Below, piece by piece: positions 1 to 8,676 of a stretch of DNA of 64,000 nt (within the stretch, counting starts at the first letter, position 1; every line of letters begins with the position of its first letter). Location: assembly GCF_009739515.1 (NCBI RefSeq), contig NZ_CP046535.1:3829501-3893500 (forward strand). The letters run 5' to 3'. The notes below the pieces were generated by a model that was not told the origin of the DNA, ran no database searches, and saw only the letters and a program-made list of their open reading frames with translations. The translations under genes and the position numbers were made by a program. The DNA comes from Sphingomonas profundi. GTDB lineage: Bacteria; Pseudomonadota; Alphaproteobacteria; Sphingomonadales; Sphingomonadaceae.

Positions 1-40
1 GCTGGCGAACGTCATCGCCGACGAACCCGCCGCCAACTGA
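1..40 (+). CDS. 3' end of an unidentified gene
   Basis: The window opens inside a possible coding region whose last twelve codons (LANVIADEPAAN) end in TGA at 38-40. It lies 41 bp upstream of the Rieske oxygenase gene on the same strand, so the two could be co-transcribed. Too little is visible to assign a family, and the frame itself is only plausible. Confidence 0.35.
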   Translation, partial: LANVIADEPAAN

Positions 41-81
41 CACGGGCGACGCGCCGGCCCGAGCGCCAAGGAAGGACTCCG

Positions 82-1167
82 ATGTTTCTCCGCAACTGCT
101 GGTATGTTGCCGCCTGGGCCGGCGATCTGCCCGACGCGGGACTGCTCTCCCGCCGCATCCTCGACCAGCCGGTGTTGCTGTACCGCACGAGCACCGGCAG
201 GCCCGCGGCCCTGCTGGATCGATGCCCCCATAGGCTGGTTCCGCTTTCCGCCGGCAAGCGCAGCGGCGATCTCGTGCGATGCGGCTATCACGGGATGACG
301 TTCGGACCCGATGGCGCGTGCGTCCACATTCCCGGCCAGTCGACGATCCCGCCGGCGGCGGCGGCGACCGCCTTCCCCGTGATCGAGCGCTTCGGGCTGA
401 TCTGGATCTGGCTCGGAGAGGCTGCCGCCGACGCAGAGCTGATCCCCGAAGTACCCTGGCTCGATTCGCCGGGCTGGGCCGCCTCGCGCGGCTACACGCA
501 CGTGGCCGGTGACTATCGCCTGCTCTCCGACAACCTCCTGGATCTCAGCCACGAGAACTACATCCATCAGTCGACGATCGGGAACGAAGAGGAAGAGCCG
601 ATCGCCGACTACCCCGTCCGCGTGAGTCTGGACGACAAGGTCGTCCGGGCGCACCGCGACATGCCGGACATCGTGCCGCCCCCGTTCTTCCGCCTCCTTA
701 CCGGCAGCGACGCCCGGATCGATCGCTGGCAGACCGCCATCTGGACCGCGCCGGCGATCAACATGACCGATGTCGGCGCACGCCCCGCCGGTCGTCGGGA
801 CGGCGCGGCCCTGGTGTCCCGCATCCTCCATCTGCTCACGCCCGAAACCGGGTGCAGCACCCATTATTTCTGGGCCCATACGCGCAATTTCCGGCAGGAC
901 GACCACCAGCTGACCGATCAGATCATCGCCGCGCACTATCGGACGTTCGACGAAGACAAGGAGATGATCGAGCTTCAGCAGAAGGAGCTGGACGCGACCG
1001 GCTCGTCGGTGCCGAAATTCGCCCTGCGTGTGGACGACGCTCCGCTCCGGGCGCGTCGCCAGTTGACGGGCCTGATCCGGGAGGAGCGCGAAACCAACGG
1101 CTCCGTGCTTGCCAAGCGCCAGACACTTCTTCCCAGAGCGGAGACGCCGTCGTCCGTGAACGCCTGA
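82..1167 (+). CDS. Rieske 2Fe-2S aromatic oxygenase, vanillate O-demethylase-like
   Basis: The 361-residue protein looks like the oxygenase component of a class IA ring-hydroxylating or O-demethylating system (VanA family), which removes methyl groups from or hydroxylates aromatic acids using electrons from a separate reductase. The N-terminal Rieske centre is visible as C48-x-H50 and C67-x2-H70. The mononuclear iron site is marked by D154, H157 and H162 in a DLSHENYIH stretch. ATG at 82 follows an AAGGA ribosome site. No reductase (VanB-type) gene lies next to it in the window, so the electron donor is elsewhere or upstream. The substrate cannot be read from the sequence. Confidence 0.85.
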   Translation: MFLRNCWYVAAWAGDLPDAGLLSRRILDQPVLLYRTSTGRPAALLDRCPHRLVPLSAGKRSGDLVRCGYHGMTFGPDGACVHIPGQSTIPPAAAATAFPVIERFGLIWIWLGEAAADAELIPEVPWLDSPGWAASRGYTHVAGDYRLLSDNLLDLSHENYIHQSTIGNEEEEPIADYPVRVSLDDKVVRAHRDMPDIVPPPFFRLLTGSDARIDRWQTAIWTAPAINMTDVGARPAGRRDGAALVSRILHLLTPETGCSTHYFWAHTRNFRQDDHQLTDQIIAAHYRTFDEDKEMIELQQKELDATGSSVPKFALRVDDAPLRARRQLTGLIREERETNGSVLAKRQTLLPRAETPSSVNA

Positions 1168-1385
1168 CGATCATCTCACTTGCCTGTGACGAACAGGCAC
1201 GGAAGGCTCTCGCCTGCCGGGTCTTTCGATCGACGTGCCATTCTCCACCAGCCGGGCGTGAGCGGCGGTTGAACGCGCAATGCCGGCATGGCGGCCGCCC
1301 TGAAGGAGCGGGCGCACGCGTGAAGACCGCGCTTGAGTTTGACGCGTACAATCTGGAAAAAGGCACTCTCGATCGAGGGTGACGA

Positions 1386-2465
1386 ATGTTCGATGAACTG
1401 AGCCTGCCCATCCTCCTTGCGATCTTCGCCGCCTGTGCGGGGGTGATCTGGGTCGCCGGCGTGAAACTCGCCGACACTACTGACATCCTGTCGTCCCGCC
1501 TGCATCTCGGCACGGCGCTCGGCGGCATCGTCGTGCTCGCCATCGCGACCAACCTGCCCGAGATCGCCATCACCGTCAGCGCGGCGGTGGCGGGTAATCT
1601 CGGGGTCGCGGTCGGCAACATCCTCGGCGGTATCGCCATCCAGACGCTGGTGCTGGCGGCGATGGACGTCGCCATGAAGGAGAAGGTGCCGCTGACCTAC
1701 CGCGCCGCCAGCCTCACGCTCGTGATCGAGGCGGTGCTAGTGGTGGCGGTGCTGATCGTGTCGATCATGGCGACGCAGCTGCCCGGAACCCTGATCGCGG
1801 CGCGATTGACCCCCGGCGCGGTAATGATCGCCCTCCTGTGGCTGATCGGCCTGTGGCTTTCCAGCAGGGCGAGCAAGGGCCTGCCCTGGCACGACGCGAG
1901 CGGCACCGCGCCCGATGGACAGGAGGAGCCCAAGGGCCACTCGCAGACGAAGAAGGACGGCGCCTCCAGCACACGCGGCGAGAGCACGGTGCGTGTCGCG
2001 CTGATCTTCCTCGCCGCCGCCATCGCGACGCTGGCCGCCGGCGTGCTGCTTGAACTGAGCGGTGACGCCATCGCCGACCATATCGGCCTGAGTGGCGTCC
2101 TGTTCGGCGCCACCGTGCTGGCGGCCGCCACCTCGCTGCCGGAACTGTCGACCGGGATCACGTCGGTCAGGATGAAGGACTATCAGCTGGCGGTCAGCGA
2201 CATCTTCGGCGGCAACGCCTTCCTGCCTGTGCTCTTCCTGCTCGCCGTGGTCATCTCCGGCAAGGCGGTGCTGCCTGACGCGAAGGCAAGCGACATCTAT
2301 CTCGCCGGTCTCGGCGTGCTGCTGACCTGCGTCTATGCCGCCGGGCTGATCTTCCGGCCCAGGCGGCAGATCCTGCGGATGGGCATCGACTCCCTTGCCG
2401 TCCTTATCCTCTATGTGCTGGGCGCGGCCGGCCTGTTCGCGATCTCCAGTACGCACGGCGGCTGA
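1386..2465 (+). CDS. Sodium/calcium exchanger family membrane protein
   Basis: This 359-residue integral membrane protein has the two inverted alpha repeats of the CaCA cation/Ca2+ antiporter superfamily. The first is ATNLPEI followed by GNILGG near residues 55-85; the second is ATSLPEL followed by SDIFGGN near residues 240-275. The conserved acidic residue of each repeat, which binds cation, is present. About ten hydrophobic segments are visible. They are split by a hydrophilic loop of roughly 35 residues, rich in Lys, Gln and Ser, between the two halves. It probably exchanges Ca2+ or another cation for Na+ or H+. It stands alone between a Rieske oxygenase gene and a convergent gene. Confidence 0.85.
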   Translation: MFDELSLPILLAIFAACAGVIWVAGVKLADTTDILSSRLHLGTALGGIVVLAIATNLPEIAITVSAAVAGNLGVAVGNILGGIAIQTLVLAAMDVAMKEKVPLTYRAASLTLVIEAVLVVAVLIVSIMATQLPGTLIAARLTPGAVMIALLWLIGLWLSSRASKGLPWHDASGTAPDGQEEPKGHSQTKKDGASSTRGESTVRVALIFLAAAIATLAAGVLLELSGDAIADHIGLSGVLFGATVLAAATSLPELSTGITSVRMKDYQLAVSDIFGGNAFLPVLFLLAVVISGKAVLPDAKASDIYLAGLGVLLTCVYAAGLIFRPRRQILRMGIDSLAVLILYVLGAAGLFAISSTHGG

Positions 2466-2562
2466 CGGGCGGAATACGGCCTCTCCCAATCGTCCGGCCC
2501 TAACCGAAACTGAACGATCACCGGAGCCCAGGAGCCGCGATCAGGCTGTGAGTGGCAGAGTT

Positions 2563-2582
2563 CGGCTCTATCAAGCCGTTTT
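2563..2582 (+). terminator. Possible weak intrinsic terminator of the exchanger gene
   Basis: A 5-bp stem CGGCT/AGCCG with a six-base loop is followed directly by TTTT. It lies about 100 bp past the exchanger stop codon and just before the convergent decarboxylase gene. The stem is short, so the call is tentative. Confidence 0.35.
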
Positions 2583-2597
2583 GCGCCCGCCGCCGCT

Positions 2598-4061
2598 CTA
2601 GCTGGAAGCAACCACCCGCACGGTGCGTTCGGACGGGTCCATGGGGTCGAGAAAGAACGCGCCCGCCTGGCGCTGCGCGACGAGCCAGTCGACGTGCGCG
2701 ATGGTGATCCGCTGGCCGGGAACGAGGCGTGGAACTCCAGGCGGAGCGGGCGCTATCGTCTCGGCTGCGATGCGCCCGGCGGCATCCTCGATCCGTATCG
2801 CTTCGGTCCGCCCGGCAAAGGCACTGCGCGAATCCATCGCCATGTCGATGTCCAGCGTGGCGAGGCCGGGAGCGGTTGGCGCGAGCGGCAGGTCCGTGGT
2901 CCCGGCCGCGAGCCCTGCGACCATATCCTCCAGCGCGCGGGTCAACGCCCGCACGTCGGCGCGGCGGGTGCCGAGCGAGACCACCAGCAGCAGATGCCGC
3001 GCGTCCGACAGGCCGACGCTGACCCGATGCTTCGCCACCAGCCAGTCGTCGATCGCATAGCCCGACACGCCGAGTGCCGACACGTCGACCAGTATCTTGC
3101 TTGCGTCCAGCTCCGCGCCCGTCGGCACGTCACCTGCGTCGAATATGCGCAGGCCGTCGATCGCCGCGAGCCGGCGGCGCAGGTCGGCGGCGATATCGAG
3201 CACGTCCGCCCACAGTCGCTCACCGCCGAGCGCGTGGTCCCGCCGCGTGGCGTCCAGCGTGGCGAGGATCGGCACCGATGGGCTGGTCGTCTCGAACAAC
3301 TCGTAAGACAGCGCCAGCCGCTGGAGATCGAGCACGCCTTTCCTGGCCAGGATCGCCGATCCTTGGGCGAGCGCTCCCATCGTCTTGTGCAGGCTGTAGA
3401 CCGCCACGTCGGCACCCTTGGTCAGCGGGTCAGCCGGCAGTCGTTCCGAGAAGAAGAACGCGCCGCCCCAGGCGGCGTCGCAGATCAGCGGGATGTCGCG
3501 CTCGTGGCACAGGTCGGCCAGCGCCGCGATGTCGCTCGTCACGCCGAAGTAGGTCGGGCTCACTAGCAGGAAGGCCTTGGCGTCCGGATGGTCGGCAAGC
3601 GCGCGGGCAAGCGCCTCCGGGCGGACGCCATGCTCGACGTCCCACGCCGCGTCGATCGCGACCGGCACGATGCCGACGTTCAGCCCGCCCACCAGCGCAT
3701 ATGCCCGCTCCGCCTTGTGCGCGTTGGCGGCGAACAGCACCGTATCGCCCGGCCCGGCGACCGCCGCCAGGACGGTATGCAGGCTCTGCGTCGATCCGCC
3801 CGTGACGAAGCGGCAGAAGTCCGCGTTCCACGCCTCCGCCGCGATTTCATGCGCCCGCTGCAGCACGTGCGCGCCTTCGGTGCGGTCATCGAGACCCTTC
3901 GGCGTCAGTACGTCGGCACGGAACACGCGTTTGCCGAGCAGCGCGCGCGTCCCGCCCGGTATCGCCGCCCCCTGGTGATGCGCCGGCGCACCGAACCCGA
4001 TCGGCGGACGCCGCTCCATCGCGGCCAGCGCGTCGAGGATCGGGGCTTCGTTCTGGTCCAT
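2598..4061 (-). CDS. Orn/Lys/Arg decarboxylase-like PLP-dependent enzyme
   Basis: The 487-residue protein has the fold-type I layout of the short, wing-less Orn/Lys/Arg decarboxylases. An early AHHQGAAIPGG motif is present, the aspartate of the LICDAAWGG segment should contact the PLP ring nitrogen, and the Schiff-base lysine sits in VYSLHKTMGALAQGSA. The C-terminal region with GVPRLVPGQ is typical of the family's small domain. It should decarboxylate a basic amino acid to a polyamine precursor; lysine or arginine cannot be distinguished by eye. I chose ATG at 4061 (MDQNEAP) because family homology begins near there. An upstream in-frame extension to 4214 is Arg-rich and looks like noncoding sequence. 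Its start overlaps the divergent cupin frame. Confidence 0.78.
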   Translation of the reverse strand: MDQNEAPILDALAAMERRPPIGFGAPAHHQGAAIPGGTRALLGKRVFRADVLTPKGLDDRTEGAHVLQRAHEIAAEAWNADFCRFVTGGSTQSLHTVLAAVAGPGDTVLFAANAHKAERAYALVGGLNVGIVPVAIDAAWDVEHGVRPEALARALADHPDAKAFLLVSPTYFGVTSDIAALADLCHERDIPLICDAAWGGAFFFSERLPADPLTKGADVAVYSLHKTMGALAQGSAILARKGVLDLQRLALSYELFETTSPSVPILATLDATRRDHALGGERLWADVLDIAADLRRRLAAIDGLRIFDAGDVPTGAELDASKILVDVSALGVSGYAIDDWLVAKHRVSVGLSDARHLLLVVSLGTRRADVRALTRALEDMVAGLAAGTTDLPLAPTAPGLATLDIDMAMDSRSAFAGRTEAIRIEDAAGRIAAETIAPAPPGVPRLVPGQRITIAHVDWLVAQRQAGAFFLDPMDPSERTVRVVASS

Positions 4062-4191
4062 GCGAATCAAGCGGGTGGCGCGTGCGATCGTTCCCGTGTC
4101 TAGCGGCCGACCCATCCGATCCGCGTCTGCGCCGGTCGACGTGTCTCGAGGCGCTGCAAGGCCTCTTCTCGTTCGGTCCGGACGATGGCAT

Positions 4192-4686
4192 GTGCCGCCG
4201 GTGCCCCGCCGCATTCCCCAGCTCGCGCACGATCATGCTCCGGCCGGCACCGCGATCGTGCGCGTGGAGCGGATGTCGCCGGCCTTCATCAAATATCATC
4301 TCGACGATGGCCGCGCGCTGCATCGGTTCGTCCGGCCCGAACCCCACGCCCATCCGCACGACCACCCCTGGTCGTTCGAGACCACCATCCTGTCGGGCGG
4401 CTATATCGAGGAGGTGTTCACGTTCAACGCCGACGGCGGCTGGCAGAGCGCGTTCGTCGAACGGCAGCCGGGCTCGCGTCACCGGATCGAGGCCAGCCAT
4501 ATCCACCGCATCGTGGCCCTGCCGCAGGAGGAGTGCTGGACGATCGTTCGGGCCGGTCCGCATGAACGGAAAACCCTGTTCTGGCGCTTCGGCGACACGG
4601 TGCAGCGCCGCGCCTGGAACGTGAGGCGATGGAGCATCTGTCGGCGCCCTCCACGGCAGCATGCGACGGCGAGTGTCCGTCCCTGA
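4192..4686 (+). CDS. Small cupin-like protein of unknown function
   Basis: The frame encodes a compact beta-rich protein with a His-rich signature (PHAHPHDHPW) followed by a glycine turn, a typical cupin metal-binding pattern. A second His (SHIHRIV) lies about 45 residues later. It may bind a metal or small ligand; no reaction can be assigned. The start is unresolved: the frame is open from an ATG at 4060 that overlaps the divergent decarboxylase start, GTG codons occur at 4192 and 4201, and the next ATG is at 4273 (MSPAF). None has a clear ribosome site. The conserved-looking part starts near the third option. The last 25 residues are Arg-rich and less convincing. Confidence 0.5.
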   Translation: MPPVPRRIPQLAHDHAPAGTAIVRVERMSPAFIKYHLDDGRALHRFVRPEPHAHPHDHPWSFETTILSGGYIEEVFTFNADGGWQSAFVERQPGSRHRIEASHIHRIVALPQEECWTIVRAGPHERKTLFWRFGDTVQRRAWNVRRWSICRRPPRQHATASVRP

Positions 4687-4849
4687 CTTTCCGGCAAAGG
4701 GACTGCCGGGTGACGCGGCGTCGTTCAGACCCGAGCCGTTTCAGGCTCCTATGCCCGTCGGCGCCATCGCGGCCTCTGGAGAAAGCGGGCGTGTTGACGC
4801 GCCAAGCGGTTTACCTCACGATCTCGCAATCGCAGCATGAGGATGCCGA

Positions 4850-5443
4850 TTGCGGATCGTGATCGTCGACGACAGCGAATTGCGGGCCACGATCCTGGAG
4901 GACGGGCTGCGTGAAGCCGGTTACGGCGACATCAGCGTCGTGGCGCCGCAGGGCGGCTTCGTCGTCCGGCTGGAGCGGATGGCGCCCGACGTGGTGTTCA
5001 TCAACCTCGGCAACCCCAGCCGCGACACGCTGGAGGAGATGCTCACCGTCAGCCGCGCTTTGGCGCGGCCGATCGCGATGTTCGTCGATCAATCGGACGA
5101 GGCGATGATCGGCGCCGCGATCGATGCCGGCGTGTCCGCTTATGTCGTCGACGGGCTGCGCAAGGAGCGGGTGCGCCCGGTGATGGAGCTGGCGATCCGC
5201 CGCTTCAACGCCTTCGCCAAGCTGCGCCATGAGCTGGACGAGGCACGCTCCGCCCTCGCCGAGCGCAAGACGCTGGACCGGGCGAAGGCGATCCTGATGA
5301 CGTCGCGCGGCCTGTCCGAACCCGACGCCTATGCGATGCTGCGTTCCGCCGCGATGAACCAGGGACGCAAGCTGGTGGACGTGGCCGACGCCGTGATCTC
5401 GGCAAGCGCGCTGCTGGCGCCGCCCACCGGAGGATCGACGTGA
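4850..5443 (+). CDS. nasT: NasT-type ANTAR antitermination response regulator
   Basis: The 197-residue protein combines an N-terminal receiver domain (MRIVIVDDS) with a C-terminal ANTAR RNA-binding domain (about residues 125-190, ending in AKAILMTSRGLSEPDAYAML). ANTAR proteins of this type bind leader RNA hairpins of nitrate operons and prevent intrinsic termination; the partner NasS holds NasT inactive when nitrate is absent. The start is TTG at 4850, preceded by GAGG; no ATG is in frame. The position normally holding the phosphoacceptor Asp after the third receiver strand appears to be Asn52 (VVFINLGNP), which fits control by NasS binding rather than phosphorylation. The stop overlaps the nasS start by four bases, and two terminator-type leaders lie downstream. 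Confidence 0.88.
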   Translation: MRIVIVDDSELRATILEDGLREAGYGDISVVAPQGGFVVRLERMAPDVVFINLGNPSRDTLEEMLTVSRALARPIAMFVDQSDEAMIGAAIDAGVSAYVVDGLRKERVRPVMELAIRRFNAFAKLRHELDEARSALAERKTLDRAKAILMTSRGLSEPDAYAMLRSAAMNQGRKLVDVADAVISASALLAPPTGGST

Positions 5444-6654
5444 CGCCGCTCTCCATCGCCTTCCTGCCGCTGACCGACAGCGCGGTGATCGTCGCCGCGA
5501 AGGAGCGAGGATTCGCCGCTGCTGAAGGGATCGATCTCGCGCTCGTGCGCAACACGTCATGGGCCACAGTGCGGGATCGTCTGGTGTTCGGGCAGGTGCA
5601 GGCGGCGCACATGCTGGCGCCGCTGGCGGTAGCGGTGACGCTCGGCCTCAGCCAGCATCAGGCGGCGATCGCGGCCCCGTTCAAGCTGAGCGTGAACGGC
5701 AACGCGCTGACCCTCGCGGCCGATCTGGCCGCCGCGCTGGATCCCACACCCGCCAACCGCATCGCCGACCCGGTGGCCACGGCGCACGATCTGGCGGCGG
5801 CGATCGGGCTGCATCGCCGCAAGCCGGTGATCGGCATCGTCCACCGCTTCTCCAGCCACGCGCTGATGCTGCGCTACTGGCTGGGCTTCGCCGGGATCGA
5901 TCCGGACCGTGACCTCACGCTGCGCACGTTGCCGCCCTCGCTGATGGTGGAGGCGCTGCGCAGCGGCGAGATCGACGGCTTCACCGCCGGGGAGCCGTGG
6001 GGCAGCGTGGCCGTGGCGGCGGGGCTGGGGCAGATGGTGTCGGTCGGCGCGAACATCTGGCAGCGCGGCGTGGAGAAGGTGCTGGGGCTGCGGGCCGACT
6101 GGTGCGACGCCAATCCCGATATCGTCGATCGGCTGCTGCGCGCGCTGGCCGCGTCCGCTGCCTGGTGCGAGGATCCGGCCAACCATGCGGCGCTGGCGGC
6201 GATGCTGGCGGACGACCGCTATGTCGGCCAGCCGGCCGAGATGATCCTGCCGGCGCTCACCGGGCGTCTGGTTCTGAGCCCCGGCGCGCCGCCCACCGCG
6301 GCCGCCGATTTCCTGCTGTTCCACCGCGAGGCGGCGAACTTTCCGTGGCGCAGCCAGGGTCTGTGGATCTATTCCCAGTTCGTCCGCTGGAAGATGATCG
6401 AGGCGGGCGCGGCCGCTGAAGGGGCCGCCGCCGAAGTCTTTCGATCCGACATCTACCGCCGCGCACTGGCCGGCACGGGCGCGGCGATGCCAGGCGCCAG
6501 TTCAAAGGTGGAAGGCGCGCTCGCCGCGCCGCAAGGCGTTGGATCGCGCGAGGGCGGGCTGACACTGGGTGCCGATCGCTTCTTCGACGGCCGCATGTTC
6601 GATCCGCAGGCGATCGCCGACTATGTCGCCGGCTTCGCCCCGGCGGCGGAGTAG
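5440..6654 (+). CDS. nasS: NasS-type nitrate sensor (NrtA/CmpA-like, cytoplasmic)
   Basis: The 404-residue protein resembles the nitrate-binding subunit of NrtA/CmpA ABC transporters but starts directly with mature sequence (MTPLSIAFLPLTD) and has no signal peptide, lipobox or adjacent permease genes. That combination is the mark of NasS, the cytoplasmic nitrate/nitrite sensor that sequesters NasT. Segments such as FTAGEPWGSVA and NFPWRSQGLWIYSQFVRW are typical of the family. The GTG start at 5440 overlaps the nasT TGA and follows GGAGG, so the two are translationally coupled. A terminator-type leader begins within 50 bases of its stop codon. Confidence 0.88.
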   Translation: MTPLSIAFLPLTDSAVIVAAKERGFAAAEGIDLALVRNTSWATVRDRLVFGQVQAAHMLAPLAVAVTLGLSQHQAAIAAPFKLSVNGNALTLAADLAAALDPTPANRIADPVATAHDLAAAIGLHRRKPVIGIVHRFSSHALMLRYWLGFAGIDPDRDLTLRTLPPSLMVEALRSGEIDGFTAGEPWGSVAVAAGLGQMVSVGANIWQRGVEKVLGLRADWCDANPDIVDRLLRALAASAAWCEDPANHAALAAMLADDRYVGQPAEMILPALTGRLVLSPGAPPTAAADFLLFHREAANFPWRSQGLWIYSQFVRWKMIEAGAAAEGAAAEVFRSDIYRRALAGTGAAMPGASSKVEGALAAPQGVGSREGGLTLGADRFFDGRMFDPQAIADYVAGFAPAAE

Positions 6655-6699
6655 ATATTTTGCACTTGCGAACAAGATCGGGATAGGACAGACAACAGC

Positions 6700-6829
6700 G
6701 TCCGCGAAGATCGCGGACGAATATCGCTGGTGATTCCATCGGAGGAACCGCCGGCGCCAAATACAGCAAAGCCGCTGTCCGGTCGTCGCTACCACGCGAT
6801 GGACTGGAACGCGGCTTTTTTCGTGTCTG
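6700..6829 (+). promoter_or_regulatory. Candidate NasT-controlled leader 1 with intrinsic terminator
   Basis: Downstream of nasS lie two RNA hairpins. The first is GTCCGCG/CGCGGAC at 6700-6718 with a five-base loop. The second is a terminator: AAAGCCGC at 6768-6775 pairs with GCGGCTTT at 6811-6818, and six T's run from 6816 to 6821. An inner 6-bp stem at 6784-6801 encloses a six-base loop, TACCAC. The layout (hairpin, then terminator) fits ANTAR-controlled nitrate leaders. The A1/G4 loop signature of known ANTAR targets is not obvious, so NasT binding is inferred from context. Its last 19 bases recur exactly in front of cobA. Confidence 0.6.
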
Positions 6830-6919
6830 CGCGCCGCGCGGGCCGGGGGAACCATGATGTCTTGGGGCTGCGATAAGGGATGGGAGACGTGTGCGCCCGG
6901 CGTTGAGCCGCTTCGTCCG

Positions 6920-8608
6920 TCAGGCCGCGCGCACCAGCGTGACGAGCAGGGCGATCGCCAGGGTCAGCGCCACGCCTTGCCAGAAACGCACCGGATGCCG
7001 CTCGATCAGGGGCGCGGCGCGGCGCACCGGCGCGGCGCGGGTGCTGCCCTGTTCGAGGCCGTGGATCAGCTCATCGACGTCGCCGAACCGATCCTTCGGC
7101 ACCCTGGCGACGGCGCGCAGGATGGCGGCATCGAGCCAGGCCGGCAGATCGGGCCGAAAGCGGCTGGGTGGCGCCGGTTCACCGAATCTCGGCCGGCTGA
7201 ACGCCTCCACCTCGCCGTACGGATAGCGCCCGGTGAACAGGCGGTAGAGCGTGACGCCCAGCGCATACTGATCGGTCGCCGCGTCCCCGACGGCGCCGTC
7301 GAACATCTCGGGCGCCATGTAGCTGGGCGTGCCGGGCCGTTCGGCCTCGGCGAAATCCTCGACGCGCGGCAGGCGGGCGACGCCGAGATCGATCAGCCGG
7401 CAGCCCGCGTCCGCGCCGACGATGACATTGTCCGGCTTGATGTCGCGGTGGACCAGACCCAGCCGGTGCAGCGCCGCCACGCCGCGCGCGATCTGGATGG
7501 CGATCGCGGTGCCGGCGGCGATGCCGATCGGGCTGCGCACCAGCCGCTGCTCCAGCGTCTCGCCGGGGTAGTAGGGCATGGCGATGTAGAGCCGGCTCTG
7601 CCGTTCAGCGGGCACCGCGATCGTGCGACCGACGAACGGGCTATCGATCCGCCGGCCGATGAAGCTCTCGCGCAGGAAGGCGGCGCGCGCGCCATGTTCG
7701 GACAGCAGGGCCGGCTTGGGGAACTTCATGACGATGGTGTCCGCCCCGTCCTGCGCCACGAACAGGCGGGTGTAGCGGCCGTCGGCCAGCAGGCGATCCA
7801 GCCGGTAGCCGTCGATATTGTCGCCGGCGGCGGGCGGCGGCAGGATCGGCAGACGCTCGGCCTCCGCGCCGATGATGTCGTGGTCGATCGCGGTGACGGC
7901 CACCACGTCGATCACGATCGCGGTGGCATTGTCGCGCGTGCCGGCAGCGCCCGCCGCGGCGACGATCGCGGCGGCATCGGCCCCGGCGCTCTGCCGCGCC
8001 GCCAGCAGCCGGCCGAGCGCGCGATCGTTCAGCACGCCGTGCACGCCGTCGCTCGCCAGCAGCAGGCGGTCGTGCGGCTCGATCGGATGACTGCGCACGT
8101 CCAGCCGCACGTCGCGCTCGATGCCGATCGCGCGGTAGAGGACATGGGCGAGATCGGGCTGCGGCAGCACATGATCCTCGGTCAGCCGGGTCAGCACGCC
8201 ATCGCGGAAATGCCAGCAGCGGCTGTCGCCGACATGCGCCACCACCGCCTCCCGCCCGCGCAGGATGGCGGCGGTGAAGGTGGTGGCGGCGCCGCGCATC
8301 TGCGGATCGATTCGGCCGCGCTCGTGCAGCCAGCGATTATAGCCGCGCGCGGCGCGCGACGCTCCGGCGGCAATGCCGATCACCGGGTTCTGCGCACGAT
8401 AGCCTTCGACGAACTCGCGCACGGCCAGCTCCGCTGCCACGCGGCCGGCCATAGCCCCGCCGACGCCGTCCGCCACCGCCGCGACGACGCCCTGCAGCGC
8501 GCGCTCCGTCTCGGTGCCGAGATGGACGCCGCCGAAATCCTGGTTGTCGGGCCGCGGCCCGCATGCGGTGGCGAAGCCGGCCGCGATCTCAAGCCTGCCG
8601 TCGCCCAT
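6920..8608 (-). CDS. Fused PP2C protein phosphatase / Ser-Thr protein kinase with C-terminal membrane anchor
   Basis: About the first 240 residues are a PP2C phosphatase (PDNQDF, VADGVGG, HVGDSRCW, LLLASDGVHGVL, RDNATAIV). They are followed by a Hanks-type kinase with catalytic loop HRDIKPDN, magnesium motif DLG in place of DFG, and GTPSYMAPE. A single hydrophobic helix ends the 562-residue protein. Bifunctional proteins of this kind accompany nasA/narK and nirB genes in other Proteobacteria (for example Pseudomonas), where their role is unresolved. I prefer ATG at 8608, which has AAGGA upstream; an in-frame ATG at 8650 is possible. The gene is inverted relative to all its nas neighbours and sits between leader 1 and narK. 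Confidence 0.85.
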   Translation of the reverse strand: MGDGRLEIAAGFATACGPRPDNQDFGGVHLGTETERALQGVVAAVADGVGGAMAGRVAAELAVREFVEGYRAQNPVIGIAAGASRAARGYNRWLHERGRIDPQMRGAATTFTAAILRGREAVVAHVGDSRCWHFRDGVLTRLTEDHVLPQPDLAHVLYRAIGIERDVRLDVRSHPIEPHDRLLLASDGVHGVLNDRALGRLLAARQSAGADAAAIVAAAGAAGTRDNATAIVIDVVAVTAIDHDIIGAEAERLPILPPPAAGDNIDGYRLDRLLADGRYTRLFVAQDGADTIVMKFPKPALLSEHGARAAFLRESFIGRRIDSPFVGRTIAVPAERQSRLYIAMPYYPGETLEQRLVRSPIGIAAGTAIAIQIARGVAALHRLGLVHRDIKPDNVIVGADAGCRLIDLGVARLPRVEDFAEAERPGTPSYMAPEMFDGAVGDAATDQYALGVTLYRLFTGRYPYGEVEAFSRPRFGEPAPPSRFRPDLPAWLDAAILRAVARVPKDRFGDVDELIHGLEQGSTRAAPVRRAAPLIERHPVRFWQGVALTLAIALLVTLVRAA

Positions 8609-8676
8609 CGCCGTCCTTCCGCTCGCGTCCGTTGTGCGCGGGCCGTCCATGTCGTCAAGTCGTCGGGGGAAAGAGC

